In this document: piece by piece, positions 29,023 to 38,305 of the stretch
How positions within the stretch are numbered: position 1 is the first letter of the stretch
How the letters are laid out: every line of letters starts with the position of its first letter
Assembly (NCBI GenBank): GCA_900472925.1
Contig: UCJU01000006.1
Coordinates: 183,183 to 237,075 of the forward strand
Reading direction: 5' to 3'
From: Hyphomicrobiales bacterium
GTDB taxonomy: Bacteria > Pseudomonadota > Alphaproteobacteria > Rhizobiales > Rhizobiaceae
DNA: 53,893 nt
Program-made: the position numbers and the translations under genes
Notes under the pieces: generated by a model
Database searches by the model: none
What the model was told of the DNA's origin: nothing
What the model saw: only the letters and a program-made list of their open reading frames with translations

Positions 29023-30309
29023 TTATTTTTTGGTGCCGAACGTATAGCCGGTTTCCACTGCACCCTTGCCAAACTTATCGCGAAGCTTGTCCATTGCAGC
29101 TTCCGCTGCGGCGCGGCGTCCGGCATGTTTGTCCACGAGGTCCGGCGGGTCGGCAAGGCCGGGGTCGCACAGATCCGTCACGCCAATGCCGATCAGCCGA
29201 AACTTCGTGCCATCGGCCTCTTTTTCCAGAAGCGAGATGCCGGTGCGAAATATCTTGTCGGCAAGCTGCGTCGGGTCTTCCAGGCGCTTGTTGCGGGTGC
29301 GGGATTTGAAGTCCGCCGTTTTCAGTTTCAAAACCACCGTATGGCCCGCAACCATATTCTTCTTCAGCCGCCACGCCACTTTTTCCGAAATAGAGCGCAG
29401 GATCGGCACCAGGTCTTCGTAACGCGATATGTCGTTGAAGAAGGTCGTTTCGGAAGACACGCTTTTGGCGGGGTCATTGGTGTGGACATCGCGGTCATCT
29501 ATACCGCGTGACAGGCGAAACAGCCGCTGGCCCATGGAGCCGTAACGGCGCATGAGGTCGCTTTCCTGCATCTCCTGCAGCTGTGAAATCATGCGGATGC
29601 CGTCCGCTTCCAGAGTTGCAGCGAAGGCCTTTCCGACACCCCATATCGTCGTGACAGGGCGGGTGCCGAGAAAGGTCATCGCCTCTTTCTCGCCGATGAC
29701 GGAAAACCCGCGTGGCTTTTGCAGATCGGACGCCACCTTTGCCAGAAACTTGCAATAGGACAGCCCGACCGAAACGGTAATCCCGATTTCCTTTTCCACA
29801 CGCCTTGCGAAACTGGCGAGAACACGGGCAGGCGGGTCGTGGTGCAGTCTTTCGGTGCCGGACAGGTCCAGAAATGCCTCGTCGATGGAAATCGGCTGAA
29901 CCAGCGGCGTCAAATCCTGCATCATGGCGCGAATTTCACGTCCGACACGAACGTATTTTTCCATGTCCGGCTTGACCACCACCGCCTGTGGGCAGGCCTC
30001 CAGCGCCTTGAACATCGGCATCGCAGAGCGGACGCCGTGAATGCGCGCGATGTAGCACGCCGTTGAAACCACACCCCGCTTACCGCCACCTATGATCAAA
30101 GGTTTGTCGGCCAGTTCCGGGTTATCGCGTTTTTCCACGGATGCGTAAAACGCATCGCAATCGATATGAGCAATGGGAAGATCATAAAGCTCGTCATGGT
30201 AGACGAGGCGAGGACTGCCACACCTGCGGCAACGCCTGACACCAGCCGGCTGGCCAGCCAGACAGTCTCGGCAGAAACCGGGATCATAGTTCAAAAGTGC
30301 AGGGGCCAT
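29023..30309 (-). CDS. dinB: DNA polymerase IV (DinB) with N-terminal zinc ribbon
   Basis: Y-family translesion polymerase, 428 residues. An N-terminal extension has a CxxC-N10-CxxC motif (C13, C16, C27, C30) that looks like a zinc ribbon. The catalytic core follows, with D50 in '[12 protein letters not shown]' and the second motif '[10 protein letters not shown]'. A little-finger domain ends the protein. The ATG at 30309 is preferred; an ATG at 30333 would add eight residues and neither has a strong ribosome site. I found no GAAC-N7-GAAC box in the 80 bases upstream. Confidence 0.92.
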   Translation of the reverse strand: MAPALLNYDPGFCRDCLAGQPAGVRRCRRCGSPRLVYHDELYDLPIAHIDCDAFYASVEKRDNPELADKPLIIGGGKRGVVSTACYIARIHGVRSAMPMFKALEACPQAVVVKPDMEKYVRVGREIRAMMQDLTPLVQPISIDEAFLDLSGTERLHHDPPARVLASFARRVEKEIGITVSVGLSYCKFLAKVASDLQKPRGFSVIGEKEAMTFLGTRPVTTIWGVGKAFAATLEADGIRMISQLQEMQESDLMRRYGSMGQRLFRLSRGIDDRDVHTNDPAKSVSSETTFFNDISRYEDLVPILRSISEKVAWRLKKNMVAGHTVVLKLKTADFKSRTRNKRLEDPTQLADKIFRTGISLLEKEADGTKFRLIGIGVTDLCDPGLADPPDLVDKHAGRRAAAEAAMDKLRDKFGKGAVETGYTFGTKK

Positions 30310-30391
30310 GGCTCGGAAACAAAAAGGGAACATCGCCGACCATAATATGTTATTGAAGTACTCTCAAGAGACCGTCACCGGTCATACCGGA

Positions 30392-30700
30392 TCAATACTC
30401 GCCCGAACCAAGTCCCGGCCCGGAGAACTGATGCCATGCCGCCGCGACGTCCTCAGGCTTGGTGTCGGTGGCTTCGCAGAACGCCATGAGGTCCGGTTCG
30501 TGGCTCATGACGAAATCCGTGAGGCCGGCAAGAAAGCCGGGATCGTTGACGGACTGGCGCAACATGTTGGGCTGGAGGCCTGTCAGCGCCAGAAAACGGG
30601 CAAGCATATCCGGCTCGCTTGCCAGCCAGCCAAGTATGGCGACTGCGATTTCATGGCTGTCTTTCGGGGCAGTCCTGTTGTTTTTCGGGTCGTGCGACAT
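30392..30700 (-). CDS. DUF3572 family protein
   Basis: Helical cytoplasmic protein of 102 residues with the family pattern 'AVAILGWLASEPDMLARFLALTGL'. The pattern continues 'PGFLAGLTDFVMSHEPDLMAFC'. Function is unknown. It sits divergent from divK, separated by 129 bases, and may share the control region with it. It is followed on the same strand by dinB after 82 bases. Confidence 0.85.
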   Translation of the reverse strand: MSHDPKNNRTAPKDSHEIAVAILGWLASEPDMLARFLALTGLQPNMLRQSVNDPGFLAGLTDFVMSHEPDLMAFCEATDTKPEDVAAAWHQFSGPGLGSGEY

Positions 30701-30829
30701 TTGTTTACTGAAGTTACCTATTTCTCAACCAAATCTCATTAGCGTACCGTTCTGGGGGATAATGGAATCGGTTCTCCGGACACCCTATATGTCCATGAAT
30801 AGGTTTCAAAGCGAAACGAGGACTGGTCC

Positions 30830-31201
30830 ATGCCCAAACAGGTCATGATAGTTGAAGACAACGAGCTGAATATGAAGCTCTTTCGCGACCTGATCGAGGC
30901 GTCTGGCTATACCACTATTCAGACTCGTAATGGCATGGAAGCGCTGGATCTGGCGCGCAAGCACCGTCCCGATCTTATTCTCATGGACATCCAACTCCCG
31001 GAAGTGTCTGGCCTTGAAGTCACGAAGTGGCTGAAGGAAGACGACGAACTTCACGTCATTCCCGTCATCGCGGTCACCGCATTTGCCATGAAGGGTGACG
31101 AGGAGCGGATTCGTCAGGGCGGCTGCGAAGCCTATGTTTCCAAGCCCATTTCGGTCCCGAAATTCATTGAGACGATCAAAACATATCTTGGCGACATGTG
31201 A
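30830..31201 (+). CDS. divK: Single-domain response regulator DivK
   Basis: Cell-cycle and polarity regulator that is phosphorylated by PleC/DivJ-type kinases and controls DivL-CckA, and so CtrA. The 123 residues form one receiver domain. The acidic pocket is E9/D10, the phosphorylated residue is D53 (LILMDIQLP), and the lysine is in 'VSKPIS'. No output domain. GAGGA precedes the ATG. pleD follows 15 bases later, the arrangement also seen in Caulobacter. Confidence 0.95.
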   Translation: MPKQVMIVEDNELNMKLFRDLIEASGYTTIQTRNGMEALDLARKHRPDLILMDIQLPEVSGLEVTKWLKEDDELHVIPVIAVTAFAMKGDEERIRQGGCEAYVSKPISVPKFIETIKTYLGDM

Positions 31202-31216
31202 AGCAGGGTTAGGCGA

Positions 31217-32584
31217 ATGACTGCGAGAATTCTGGTCGTTGATGACATCCCAACGAATGTGAAACTGCTCGAAGCGCGGTTGTCGGCAGAATATTTCGAC
31301 GTCATATGCGCAGATAACGGTGCCAAGGCACTGGCCATTTGCAATAGCGAACAGGTCGACATCGTCCTTCTGGATATCATGATGCCAGACATGGATGGCT
31401 TTGAGGTGTGTGAGCGCCTCAAGGCCAATCCTGTGACCGAGCATATTCCTGTTGTCATGGTCACTGCGCTCGACCAGCCATCAGACCGCGTGCGCGGTTT
31501 GAAAGCCGGTGCCGACGATTTTCTGACCAAGCCCGTCAATGATCTACAACTCATTTCCCGTGTCAAAAGCCTCGTGCGTCTCAAGACCATGAGCGACGAA
31601 TTGCGCACGCGCGCGCAGACCGCCAAGACGATCGGTGTCGGCGATCCCATTTCCGACGATGTCCAGATCGAACAGCCGGGCCGCGTGCTGCTGATCGACG
31701 GTCGCGCCAGTTCGCAGGAGCGGATCATAAAGGCATTGAAGCCTGTCGCAGATGTCTTTGCGCTGACGGAGCCTGGTGAGGGTTTGTTCGAAGCCGCTGA
31801 AAACGACTATGAGATGGTCATCGTCAACTCCAACTTCGACAATTTCGATCCACTGCGGCTTTGCTCGCAGCTTCGCTCTCTGGAACGCACACGCTTTTTG
31901 CCCTTGCTGCTGGTAACGGAGCAGGGCGATGAAGCGATGATCGTGCGTGCCCTGGAACTGGGCGTCAACGATTACATCGTTCGCCCGATCGATCCGAACG
32001 AGTTGGTGGCGCGCACCTTGACGCAGATCAAACGCAAGCGGTTCAACAACAGGCTGCGTGAAAATCTCGACCATACGATGGAATTGGCCGTCATCGATGC
32101 CCTGACCGGTCTGAACAATCGACGCTATCTTGATAATCACCTGAAAATTCTGTTCACCCGTGCCGCAACGCGCGAACGGCCCTTGTCCGTCTGCATTACC
32201 GATATCGACCGGTTCAAGCACGTCAACGACACCTATGGTCACGATGCGGGCGATGAGGTCCTGCGTGAATTCGCAACGCGATTGCGCTCCACTGTCCGAG
32301 GTGCGGATCTGGCATGTCGCTACGGTGGTGAGGAATTTGTTGTGGTCATGCCGGATACGCCGGTGGAGATGGCCGCAGCCGTCGCCGAGCGCCTGCGCTC
32401 TATCATTGAGGACCGGCCATTCGTTCTCCGCTCCGGTCGGGAGCTTCATCTGACGGCGTCTCTCGGCATTGCCACGAACACCAGTTCGATCGAAACGCCG
32501 GAGCAACTGATGCGGCAGGCAGACTTGGCGATGTATGAGGCGAAAAGCGCCGGTCGCAATCGCGTCGTCGCTTCCGCCGCATAG
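31217..32584 (+). CDS. pleD: Diguanylate cyclase response regulator PleD
   Basis: Makes cyclic di-GMP on phosphorylation and couples polarity to cell-cycle progression. Domains: receiver 1 (1-125, phosphorylated D53), receiver 2 (about 155-270, in which the acceptor aspartate region reads 'VIVNSNFDNFD' and looks degenerate), and GGDEF (about 285-455). The active site is GGEEF at 370-374. The allosteric inhibition site RxxD is R361-D364 (RGAD), five residues before it. 455 residues is the standard length. It is co-transcribed with divK. Confidence 0.96.
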   Translation: MTARILVVDDIPTNVKLLEARLSAEYFDVICADNGAKALAICNSEQVDIVLLDIMMPDMDGFEVCERLKANPVTEHIPVVMVTALDQPSDRVRGLKAGADDFLTKPVNDLQLISRVKSLVRLKTMSDELRTRAQTAKTIGVGDPISDDVQIEQPGRVLLIDGRASSQERIIKALKPVADVFALTEPGEGLFEAAENDYEMVIVNSNFDNFDPLRLCSQLRSLERTRFLPLLLVTEQGDEAMIVRALELGVNDYIVRPIDPNELVARTLTQIKRKRFNNRLRENLDHTMELAVIDALTGLNNRRYLDNHLKILFTRAATRERPLSVCITDIDRFKHVNDTYGHDAGDEVLREFATRLRSTVRGADLACRYGGEEFVVVMPDTPVEMAAAVAERLRSIIEDRPFVLRSGRELHLTASLGIATNTSSIETPEQLMRQADLAMYEAKSAGRNRVVASAA

Positions 32585-32617
32585 GTTTTCAGCCGGACTC
32601 ACGGCGCAGGCCGAAAG

Positions 32618-32626
32618 TTATCCACA
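32618..32626 (+). promoter_or_regulatory. DnaA-box-like site after pleD
   Basis: TTATCCACA, an exact match to the high-affinity DnaA box, 33 bases after the pleD stop. A single box does not make an origin. It could be chance, a titration site or a regulatory site. Confidence 0.4.
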
Positions 32627-32713
32627 ATAATGATGTCTATTTATAGCGTCGCCGATGGCAGGCTCTCGCGGTGATATCATCAAGTGATACTTCCGGGTTT
32701 TCGTCACTAAGCC

Positions 32714-32731
32714 AAAAAAGCCCTCAGGGCT
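32714..32731 (-). terminator. Terminator-like hairpin without an assigned gene
   Basis: On the minus strand, AGCCC, loop TGA, GGGCT, then TTTTTT. The stem is short but the T-run is perfect. It would stop a leftward transcript that begins somewhere in 32732-33310. Confidence 0.45.
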
Positions 32732-32833
32732 CGTAGAATAGATTTGTATTTGAAATCTTCCTGAGCACCCTTAGCTTTGTAGATCTCTGACCATTTCCAC
32801 GGACCATCCGAATTTTTGATGGACAGATTTTTT

Positions 32834-32894
32834 AAGTAGAGCAGTTTTCCCGGTAATACTACTAGTACTTATTATGTATCCTTATGCTCTACTT
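32834..32894. repeat. Inverted repeat with AT-rich loop
   Basis: AAGTAGAGCA (32834-32843) is exactly complementary to TGCTCTACTT (32885-32894). The 41-base loop includes the palindrome TACTAGTA. Stem and loop would fold in RNA from either strand. Confidence 0.5.
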
Positions 32895-33311
32895 TAGGGC
32901 AGCCTATGTATCACCTTGGGATATTTAACCATATGTGCAGTTTTGAGACCGATTCGATTAACGGTCTATTGATTTTGTTCAGGTGCTGAGCAACACTTAA
33001 TCAACAAGATAACTTCCGCCCTCACAGCGCGTTTTAGTCGTTGCAAAGCAAGCGGAAGCGGTCGTTCTTCGGGTGATGTCTTTCTATCGTGGACAGTAAC
33101 TCGTTTGAATACCCCATGGTGCTCAGGTCCGCCGCATCTCCTGGGTCTTGGGGCTGGTCGACCGGAGACGCATTGAACGGTTCCTCGTACTGTCGGTGCT
33201 GTCCCGGTCGACCCACTCTTTACTTTCCACTCGAAACGTATCGAACTTTCCAGCATCCGCCTGCCGGAGGCTTTGGCGAGATCGCATATCCAACGCGGGT
33301 TGGCGCATCAC

Positions 33312-33343
33312 AAAAACAAAAAACGCGCCTCGAAGGGCGCGTT
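33312..33343 (-). terminator. Rho-independent terminator of rpmG
   Basis: Read on the minus strand: AACGCGCC, loop CTTCGA, GGCGCGTT, then TTTTTGTTTTTG. The eight-pair stem is perfect (33322-33329 with 33336-33343) and lies 25 bases after the rpmG stop. Confidence 0.9.
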
Positions 33344-33367
33344 CTTGTGGATGCTATGCGAAGGAAA

Positions 33368-33535
33368 TTACTTGATCTTCGTTTCCTTGAACTCAACGTG
33401 CTTGCGTACGACTGGGTCGTACTTCGTCTTTGTCATCTTGTCCGTGAATGTACGGCTGTTCTTCGTAGTGACGTAGAAAGTACCGGTGTCGGCCGTCGAC
33501 AGCAGCTTGATCTTGATTGTTGTAGCTTTCGCCAT
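33368..33535 (-). CDS. rpmG: 50S ribosomal protein L33
   Basis: Large-subunit ribosomal protein of 55 residues, beginning [20 protein letters not shown] and ending '[11 protein letters not shown]'. The pattern '[28 protein letters not shown]' is typical L33. The zinc-binding cysteines are absent, so this is the C-minus form. AGGAC is upstream of the ATG, and a strong terminator is downstream. It may be read from its own promoter in the 88-base gap after the MFS gene. Confidence 0.96.
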   Translation of the reverse strand: MAKATTIKIKLLSTADTGTFYVTTKNSRTFTDKMTKTKYDPVVRKHVEFKETKIK

Positions 33536-33623
33536 GGTCGTCCTGCCTTTAACAAATTAGTGAGCCGGGACCTGTTCGACCCCGGCTAAATCTGGCGCGA
33601 AACTACGGATCGCGCCCGAAAAG

Positions 33624-34796
33624 TCAAGTCTGTTTTGATCCGAAAACCGAACGGGCAATGGAAAGAGCCACGTAAAGGCCGAAAAACATCGCCAATGCCC
33701 ACGCAAATCCATCTGTTCCGAGAACATCCATGGAAATGCCGACCGTCTGTGGACCAGCGATCGTGCCGACGGCGTAGCAGAAGATGAATGCCGCGTTCGC
33801 AGCGACAAGGTCCGAGCCTGTCAGGCGCGAGCCCAGATGCGTCAGGCCGACCGTGTACATGCCCGATACGCAGCCGCCCCATAGCAGCAGCATCGATGCC
33901 AGCAACATCCAGTTATCCACCAGCAAGGGCAGGGCAAGCGTCCCGATGACGCCTGTCAGCGCCATGAGCCCCAAAAGGACGCGCCGGTCCTTGATGCGAT
34001 CCGAAAGCATGCCGATGGGAATCTGGAACGCCATGTTGCCGATGGCCATTACGGTCAGCAGCAGCGCGGCCTGCGACTCGCCAAAGCCTTCACGTGTCGC
34101 GTAAACGGGAAACAGCGACAGCCCGCCCGCCTGAACCGAGCCGTAGACGAAAGCTGCCGCAGACGCCATCGGCACCAGCCAGATGTAGCGCACGAAATGA
34201 TGGGCGGGCTTCTCGTCCAGATCCGGGCTTTCGTGGCGCGCAAGATAGATGGGGATTGCGGCCATGAGTATGATGCCGCAACCGACGAGAAACGGCGTGA
34301 TTCCATCACTGCCAAGTGCGGAGAACAGCAATGGCCCGCCGGCAAAGCCCACCGCCATGCCCGTTGCATACATTCCCAGCACCAGACCACGCCGTTTCGG
34401 CGGCGCTGCGGCGTTGATCCAGAACTCGGAAAGAATGAACAGCATCGTCGTTGCGCCGTGAAAGACGATTCGCAGCGGGAACCACATCCAGAAGGCATCG
34501 GCGAAATAAAATCCCAGCGCGCTGATGGCGGATACGACGACAGCCGTCATCATCGTGCGTGCAACACCGAAATCATGCGCAAGGCGACTGGTCACCGGTG
34601 CTGCCATCATGGCGGCCACGCCTGCCATGGCAGTGTTGAGACCGATCATCGTGGATGAGATTCCGCGCTTCTCGAGGATGATGCTCAGAAGCGGCAAGCC
34701 TAGTCCGATGGCGATGCCAACGGCGCTGATGGCGGATATTGCGGCAATGAGCGATGGCCAGTGAATGTCGTCGGCGTCGCATTTGGGATGGGACAT
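33624..34796 (-). CDS. MFS transporter
   Basis: Integral membrane protein of 390 residues with about 12 helices in two halves. The loop between helices 2 and 3 reads 'TSRLAHDFGVARTMM' and the equivalent loop in the second half is 'IGMLSDRIKDRRVLL', the MFS signature. It resembles the YcaD-like sugar/drug efflux group. The substrate cannot be told from sequence. Starts nine bases after the NUDIX gene, on the same strand, so likely in the same transcript. Confidence 0.85.
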   Translation of the reverse strand: MSHPKCDADDIHWPSLIAAISAISAVGIAIGLGLPLLSIILEKRGISSTMIGLNTAMAGVAAMMAAPVTSRLAHDFGVARTMMTAVVVSAISALGFYFADAFWMWFPLRIVFHGATTMLFILSEFWINAAAPPKRRGLVLGMYATGMAVGFAGGPLLFSALGSDGITPFLVGCGIILMAAIPIYLARHESPDLDEKPAHHFVRYIWLVPMASAAAFVYGSVQAGGLSLFPVYATREGFGESQAALLLTVMAIGNMAFQIPIGMLSDRIKDRRVLLGLMALTGVIGTLALPLLVDNWMLLASMLLLWGGCVSGMYTVGLTHLGSRLTGSDLVAANAAFIFCYAVGTIAGPQTVGISMDVLGTDGFAWALAMFFGLYVALSIARSVFGSKQT

Positions 34797-34805
34797 GGAG
34801 ACCTT

Positions 34806-35477
34806 TTATAAAAAGCCACGAATAAATATGCCGCGACGCTCGAAATATTGTCGCACCGGGCTTTCGAATTGCAATGAAGGATCACCTATCATGAACTTTG
34901 TGACATCTTCGAGAACCATACGCGTAATCGGGGCCATGTTCAGACTGTTATTGTCACAAATGTCAAGCCATTGCAGGTCCAGCAGCTCTTCCGAATCGCT
35001 GATACAGGCCGGATCAATGCCGACTTCATCCGTAAAACAGCAGAAAAAGCGCGTGTCGTAACGTCTGACTCTACCGGGCGGGGTGATGGCGCGTGCCACG
35101 AAACGCAGCCTAGATAGGTCAGGCCTTTGTGGCTCGCCTGCGCCGGCACCGAAACGCAGGCCTGTTTCCTCATGCAGCTCGCGAATGGCCGCCAGCGCCA
35201 GTGCGCGCGCTCCTGATACCGTCAATGGCCGGGAGGAGGCCCGGATAAGCCTGTCACGGACGGCTGGGTGTAGATCGCCGCTATAGGGCAAAGCGTGGTC
35301 GCGGGCATCTCTTCGCCCGCCAGGAAATACGAAGACATCCGGCATGAACACATGCGCGCTGCTGCGTCTGCCCACCAGCACACGTGCGGTTCCTTTCGAC
35401 CTGTCGAGAAGAAGGATGGAGGCTGCGTCCCTGGGACGCATGTAGGGTGAGGTTTCAGGCGATGGTTTGGAACGCAT
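34806..35477 (-). CDS. NUDIX hydrolase with split Nudix box
   Basis: Hydrolyses a nucleoside diphosphate linked to another moiety; substrate unknown. In the 223-residue protein the Nudix box is divided. The glycine part 'FVFPGGRRDARD' is about 38 residues before the catalytic 'AAIRELHEETGL'. This insertion is typical of the NUDT19/NUDT8-like group, some of which act on CoA derivatives. The ATG at 35477 is used; a TTG two codons upstream is possible. It lies between DUF983 and the MFS gene. Confidence 0.85.
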   Translation of the reverse strand: MRSKPSPETSPYMRPRDAASILLLDRSKGTARVLVGRRSSAHVFMPDVFVFPGGRRDARDHALPYSGDLHPAVRDRLIRASSRPLTVSGARALALAAIRELHEETGLRFGAGAGEPQRPDLSRLRFVARAITPPGRVRRYDTRFFCCFTDEVGIDPACISDSEELLDLQWLDICDNNSLNMAPITRMVLEDVTKFMIGDPSLQFESPVRQYFERRGIFIRGFL

Positions 35478-35492
35478 TGGCAATGCGCGGGA

Positions 35493-35933
35493 TCAATGAG
35501 ACGAGCCGTCGATCTGCTTTTTCTCCGGCTCATTGCTGAAGCCGTGCATCTTTAAGGCCCATTGAAGACCGATGACGCCGCCCTTGATGGGCTGGATCGT
35601 CAGCAATGCAACCAGAATGGTGATTGGCACCCAGATGGCGAAATGAACCCACATCGGCACCAGAAAAACCGTATCCGTCATCATGAAGCCGCCAACGGCG
35701 ACGTGGCCGAGAATCATGATCGAGATATAGGGCGGCAGATCGTCGGAACGCTGGTGGTGCATGTCTTCACCGCAGGAGGCGCATTCATCCACCGGCTTCA
35801 GCCACGCCCGAAACAGGCGGCCGTTGCCGCAGGCGGGGCAACGGCTGAGAATGCCGCGCATGATCGAGCGGCCCAGCGGACGGTCTTCCGGTGTCCCACC
35901 ATACTGTACTGTCTGCGTTTCGGTCGTTGTCAT
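35493..35933 (-). CDS. DUF983 family membrane protein
   Basis: 146 residues. An N-terminal zinc-ribbon pattern (C32, C35, C51, C54 in RCPACGNGRL and ECASCGED) is followed by two membrane helices (about 70-92 and 96-117). These are the DUF983 features. No function is established to my knowledge. It follows rnr by 20 bases and precedes the NUDIX gene by 15, so it is within the topA-rnr transcript. Confidence 0.88.
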   Translation of the reverse strand: MTTTETQTVQYGGTPEDRPLGRSIMRGILSRCPACGNGRLFRAWLKPVDECASCGEDMHHQRSDDLPPYISIMILGHVAVGGFMMTDTVFLVPMWVHFAIWVPITILVALLTIQPIKGGVIGLQWALKMHGFSNEPEKKQIDGSSH

Positions 35934-35953
35934 GCGCTTGTCCCCTGGACGTG

Positions 35954-38305
35954 TTATCGGCGTCTGCGTGGTGGCCTCGTGCCGGGTGTCGGGCCGCTGG
36001 TGCGGCGTGTCGTCTTGTGGAAGGACCGTGTCGCGGTTGGCATCTTCTTGCCATCGCTCAACATTTCGAACCGCAAGGCACCGGCAAGCGGCACGGCCTC
36101 AGCAAGGCGAACCTGAACCGTATCGCCCAGCTGATAGCCAAGTCCGGTCTTTTCACCTGTCAGAGCCTGATGCGCCTCGTCATAGATGTAGTAGTCCGTA
36201 CCCAGTGTAGATATAGGAACGAACCCGTCAGCACCAAACTGTGGAAGCGCGACAAATAGTCCCGCCTTGGTGACACCGCCGACCCGGCCCTCGAATTCTT
36301 CCCCCACACGCTTGGAAAGATGATGCGCGATCAGCCGGTTGACCGTATCGCGTTCCGCCGCCATGGCGCGGCGCTCGAAGGTCGAAATTTCGGCAGCCAC
36401 ATCGGCAAGCGTCGCCTCTTCCTGCGGTGTGATGCCGCCTTCGCCAAGGCCCAGCGAACCCACGAGCGCACGGTGCACGATAAGGTCGGCATAACGTCGA
36501 ATTGGTGAGGTGAAATGGGCGTATTTCATCAGGTTGAGGCCGAAATGGCCGATATTGTCAGGGCTGTAGATCGCCTGGCTCTGCGAGCGCAGCACCATCT
36601 CGTTGACCATAATCTGATGCGGCGTATCGACTGCGCGCGCCAGAATGCCGTTGAACGAATTGGCGCGAACCTGCCCGCCCTTCACCAGCGAATAGCCGAT
36701 GGTGGTCAGGAACTCGCGCAGCACTTCCTGCTTGGCAATCGTCGGGGCGTCATGCACGCGGTAGACCAGACGCTGCTTTTTCACTTCCAGCGTTTCAGCG
36801 GCGCACACATTGGCCTGGATCATCATCTCTTCGATCAGCTTGTGCGCATCGAGACGTTCGGGAACATGCACACGGTCGACCGTGCCATCGGCTGCCAGAA
36901 TAATCTTGCGCTCCGGCATATCCAGCTCAAGTGGCTGGCGACGGTCGCGACCGATCTTCATCACCTCATAGGCGTGCCAGAGCGGACGCAGAATAGGCTC
37001 CAGCATCGGGCCGGTCTTGTCATCAGGGTTGCCGTCGATGGCGGCCTGCGCCTGCTGGTAGGAGAGCTTGGCCGCACTCTTCATCATGATGCGGTGGAAG
37101 GTGTGGCTGGCCTTGCGGCCTTCCTTGGAAAACACCATGCGCACGGCCAGCGCCGGGCGATCCACGCCTTCTTTAAGCGAGCAAAGGTCATTGGAAATGC
37201 GCTCTGGCAGCATCGGCACCACGCGGTCCGGGAAGTACACCGAGTTGCCGCGCTTCAGCGCTTCGCGGTCCAGCGGCGAGCCGGACCGGATGTAGTAGGA
37301 GACATCGGCAATCGCTACGGTCACGATCACGCCATCCGGATTGTCGGGCGAGGGGTCCAGCTCCGCATAGACGGCGTCGTCGTGGTCCTTGGCATCGGCG
37401 GGGTCGATGGTGATGAGCGGCAGTTTGCGCCAGTCTTCACGATGCGCCATGGTTGCCGGCTTGGCCGCATCCGCAGCCGCCAGAACATCCGACGGGAAGA
37501 TGTGCGGAATGCCATGGGCGTGAATGGCAATCATCGAGATCGCCTTTTCCGACGCAACCGAACCCACCACGGAAAGCACCTTGGCGCGTGGAAGACCGTA
37601 TCGACCGCTGTTGCGCGAGGTTTCAACTTCAACCAGATCGCCGTCCCTGGCATCGCCCACGCCATCGGGATCGATGACCATTTCATCGCCACGACGCTCG
37701 ATCGGCATCAGGCGACCGCCGCCACCCGGCGTTTCCTTGAAGACACCGAGCGATCCGCCCTGACGTCTGTCGATCAGCTTGATGATGCGCGCCGTATAGG
37801 CCGGGCCGCCGACGTCCTTGGAGGGGAAAATCTTTGCCAGCACCCGGTCACCAATGCCGCCCACCGGGGCCTTGCCCTTTTGGCGGTCGGCAGAGGATTG
37901 GCGGATGATGACGGCAGGTGCCGCTCCGTTCTCTTCCGGCCATTCGGCAGGACGACCGATCAGGCCGCCATCCTTGTCGCGGGTGGTGATGTCAAGAACC
38001 GTCACAGGCGGAAGGCCGCCCGGGCGCATCAGCGACTTGCGGCTCTTGTGCACCATGCCATCGGTCTCAAGCTCCTTCAAAAGAGCCTTCAGTTCGATGC
38101 GCGTCTCGCCCTTCAACCCGAAAGCCTTGGCGATCTCGCGCTTGGAGGCTTGGTCGGGATGTTCGGCGATGAACTTCAGCAGCACATCGCGCGGTGGAAC
38201 CTGACCATGGATGATGCCAGCAGATTCGAGAACTTTTTTTCCGCGACCGGTGCGGCCGAAGCCATCGCCCGCCGAGCCGGATGTCTTACGCGGTGCCTTG
38301 CTCAA
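35954..38305 (-). CDS. rnr: Ribonuclease R
   Basis: 3'-to-5' processive exoribonuclease that degrades structured RNA. The 783-residue protein has an N-terminal winged-helix/OB region (about 1-200), then the RNB catalytic domain (about 270-600) with the acidic motif DPADAKDHDD at 301-310. A C-terminal S1 domain (about 655-735) follows, then a basic tail (RRTSGPTPGTRPPRRRR). The start codon is TTG, overlapping the topA stop as TTGA, so translation is probably coupled to topA. Confidence 0.95.
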   Translation of the reverse strand: MSKAPRKTSGSAGDGFGRTGRGKKVLESAGIIHGQVPPRDVLLKFIAEHPDQASKREIAKAFGLKGETRIELKALLKELETDGMVHKSRKSLMRPGGLPPVTVLDITTRDKDGGLIGRPAEWPEENGAAPAVIIRQSSADRQKGKAPVGGIGDRVLAKIFPSKDVGGPAYTARIIKLIDRRQGGSLGVFKETPGGGGRLMPIERRGDEMVIDPDGVGDARDGDLVEVETSRNSGRYGLPRAKVLSVVGSVASEKAISMIAIHAHGIPHIFPSDVLAAADAAKPATMAHREDWRKLPLITIDPADAKDHDDAVYAELDPSPDNPDGVIVTVAIADVSYYIRSGSPLDREALKRGNSVYFPDRVVPMLPERISNDLCSLKEGVDRPALAVRMVFSKEGRKASHTFHRIMMKSAAKLSYQQAQAAIDGNPDDKTGPMLEPILRPLWHAYEVMKIGRDRRQPLELDMPERKIILAADGTVDRVHVPERLDAHKLIEEMMIQANVCAAETLEVKKQRLVYRVHDAPTIAKQEVLREFLTTIGYSLVKGGQVRANSFNGILARAVDTPHQIMVNEMVLRSQSQAIYSPDNIGHFGLNLMKYAHFTSPIRRYADLIVHRALVGSLGLGEGGITPQEEATLADVAAEISTFERRAMAAERDTVNRLIAHHLSKRVGEEFEGRVGGVTKAGLFVALPQFGADGFVPISTLGTDYYIYDEAHQALTGEKTGLGYQLGDTVQVRLAEAVPLAGALRFEMLSDGKKMPTATRSFHKTTRRTSGPTPGTRPPRRRR

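Larger units (their letters stand above)
32585..33310. other. Unassigned, partly AT-rich region between pleD and rpmG
   Basis: About 780 bases without a confident gene. The part 32700-32960 is clearly more AT-rich than its surroundings. It holds a minus-strand terminator-like hairpin (32714-32731) and a ten-base inverted repeat (32834-32843 with 32885-32894, 41-base loop). A CtrA-type half-site TTAACCAT is at 32925-32932. In 33034-33311 two overlapping minus-strand frames look mildly protein-like, but neither is complete, so a decayed gene is possible. Confidence 0.4.

Noticed and set aside
30310..30391. Search for a LexA box ahead of dinB
   Set aside because: Only isolated GAAC occurs; no GAAC-N7-GAAC or GTTC-N7-GTTC arrangement was found.
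33089..33589. 166-codon plus-strand frame across rpmG
   Set aside because: It runs antisense through rpmG and its terminator, so it cannot be a gene as a whole.
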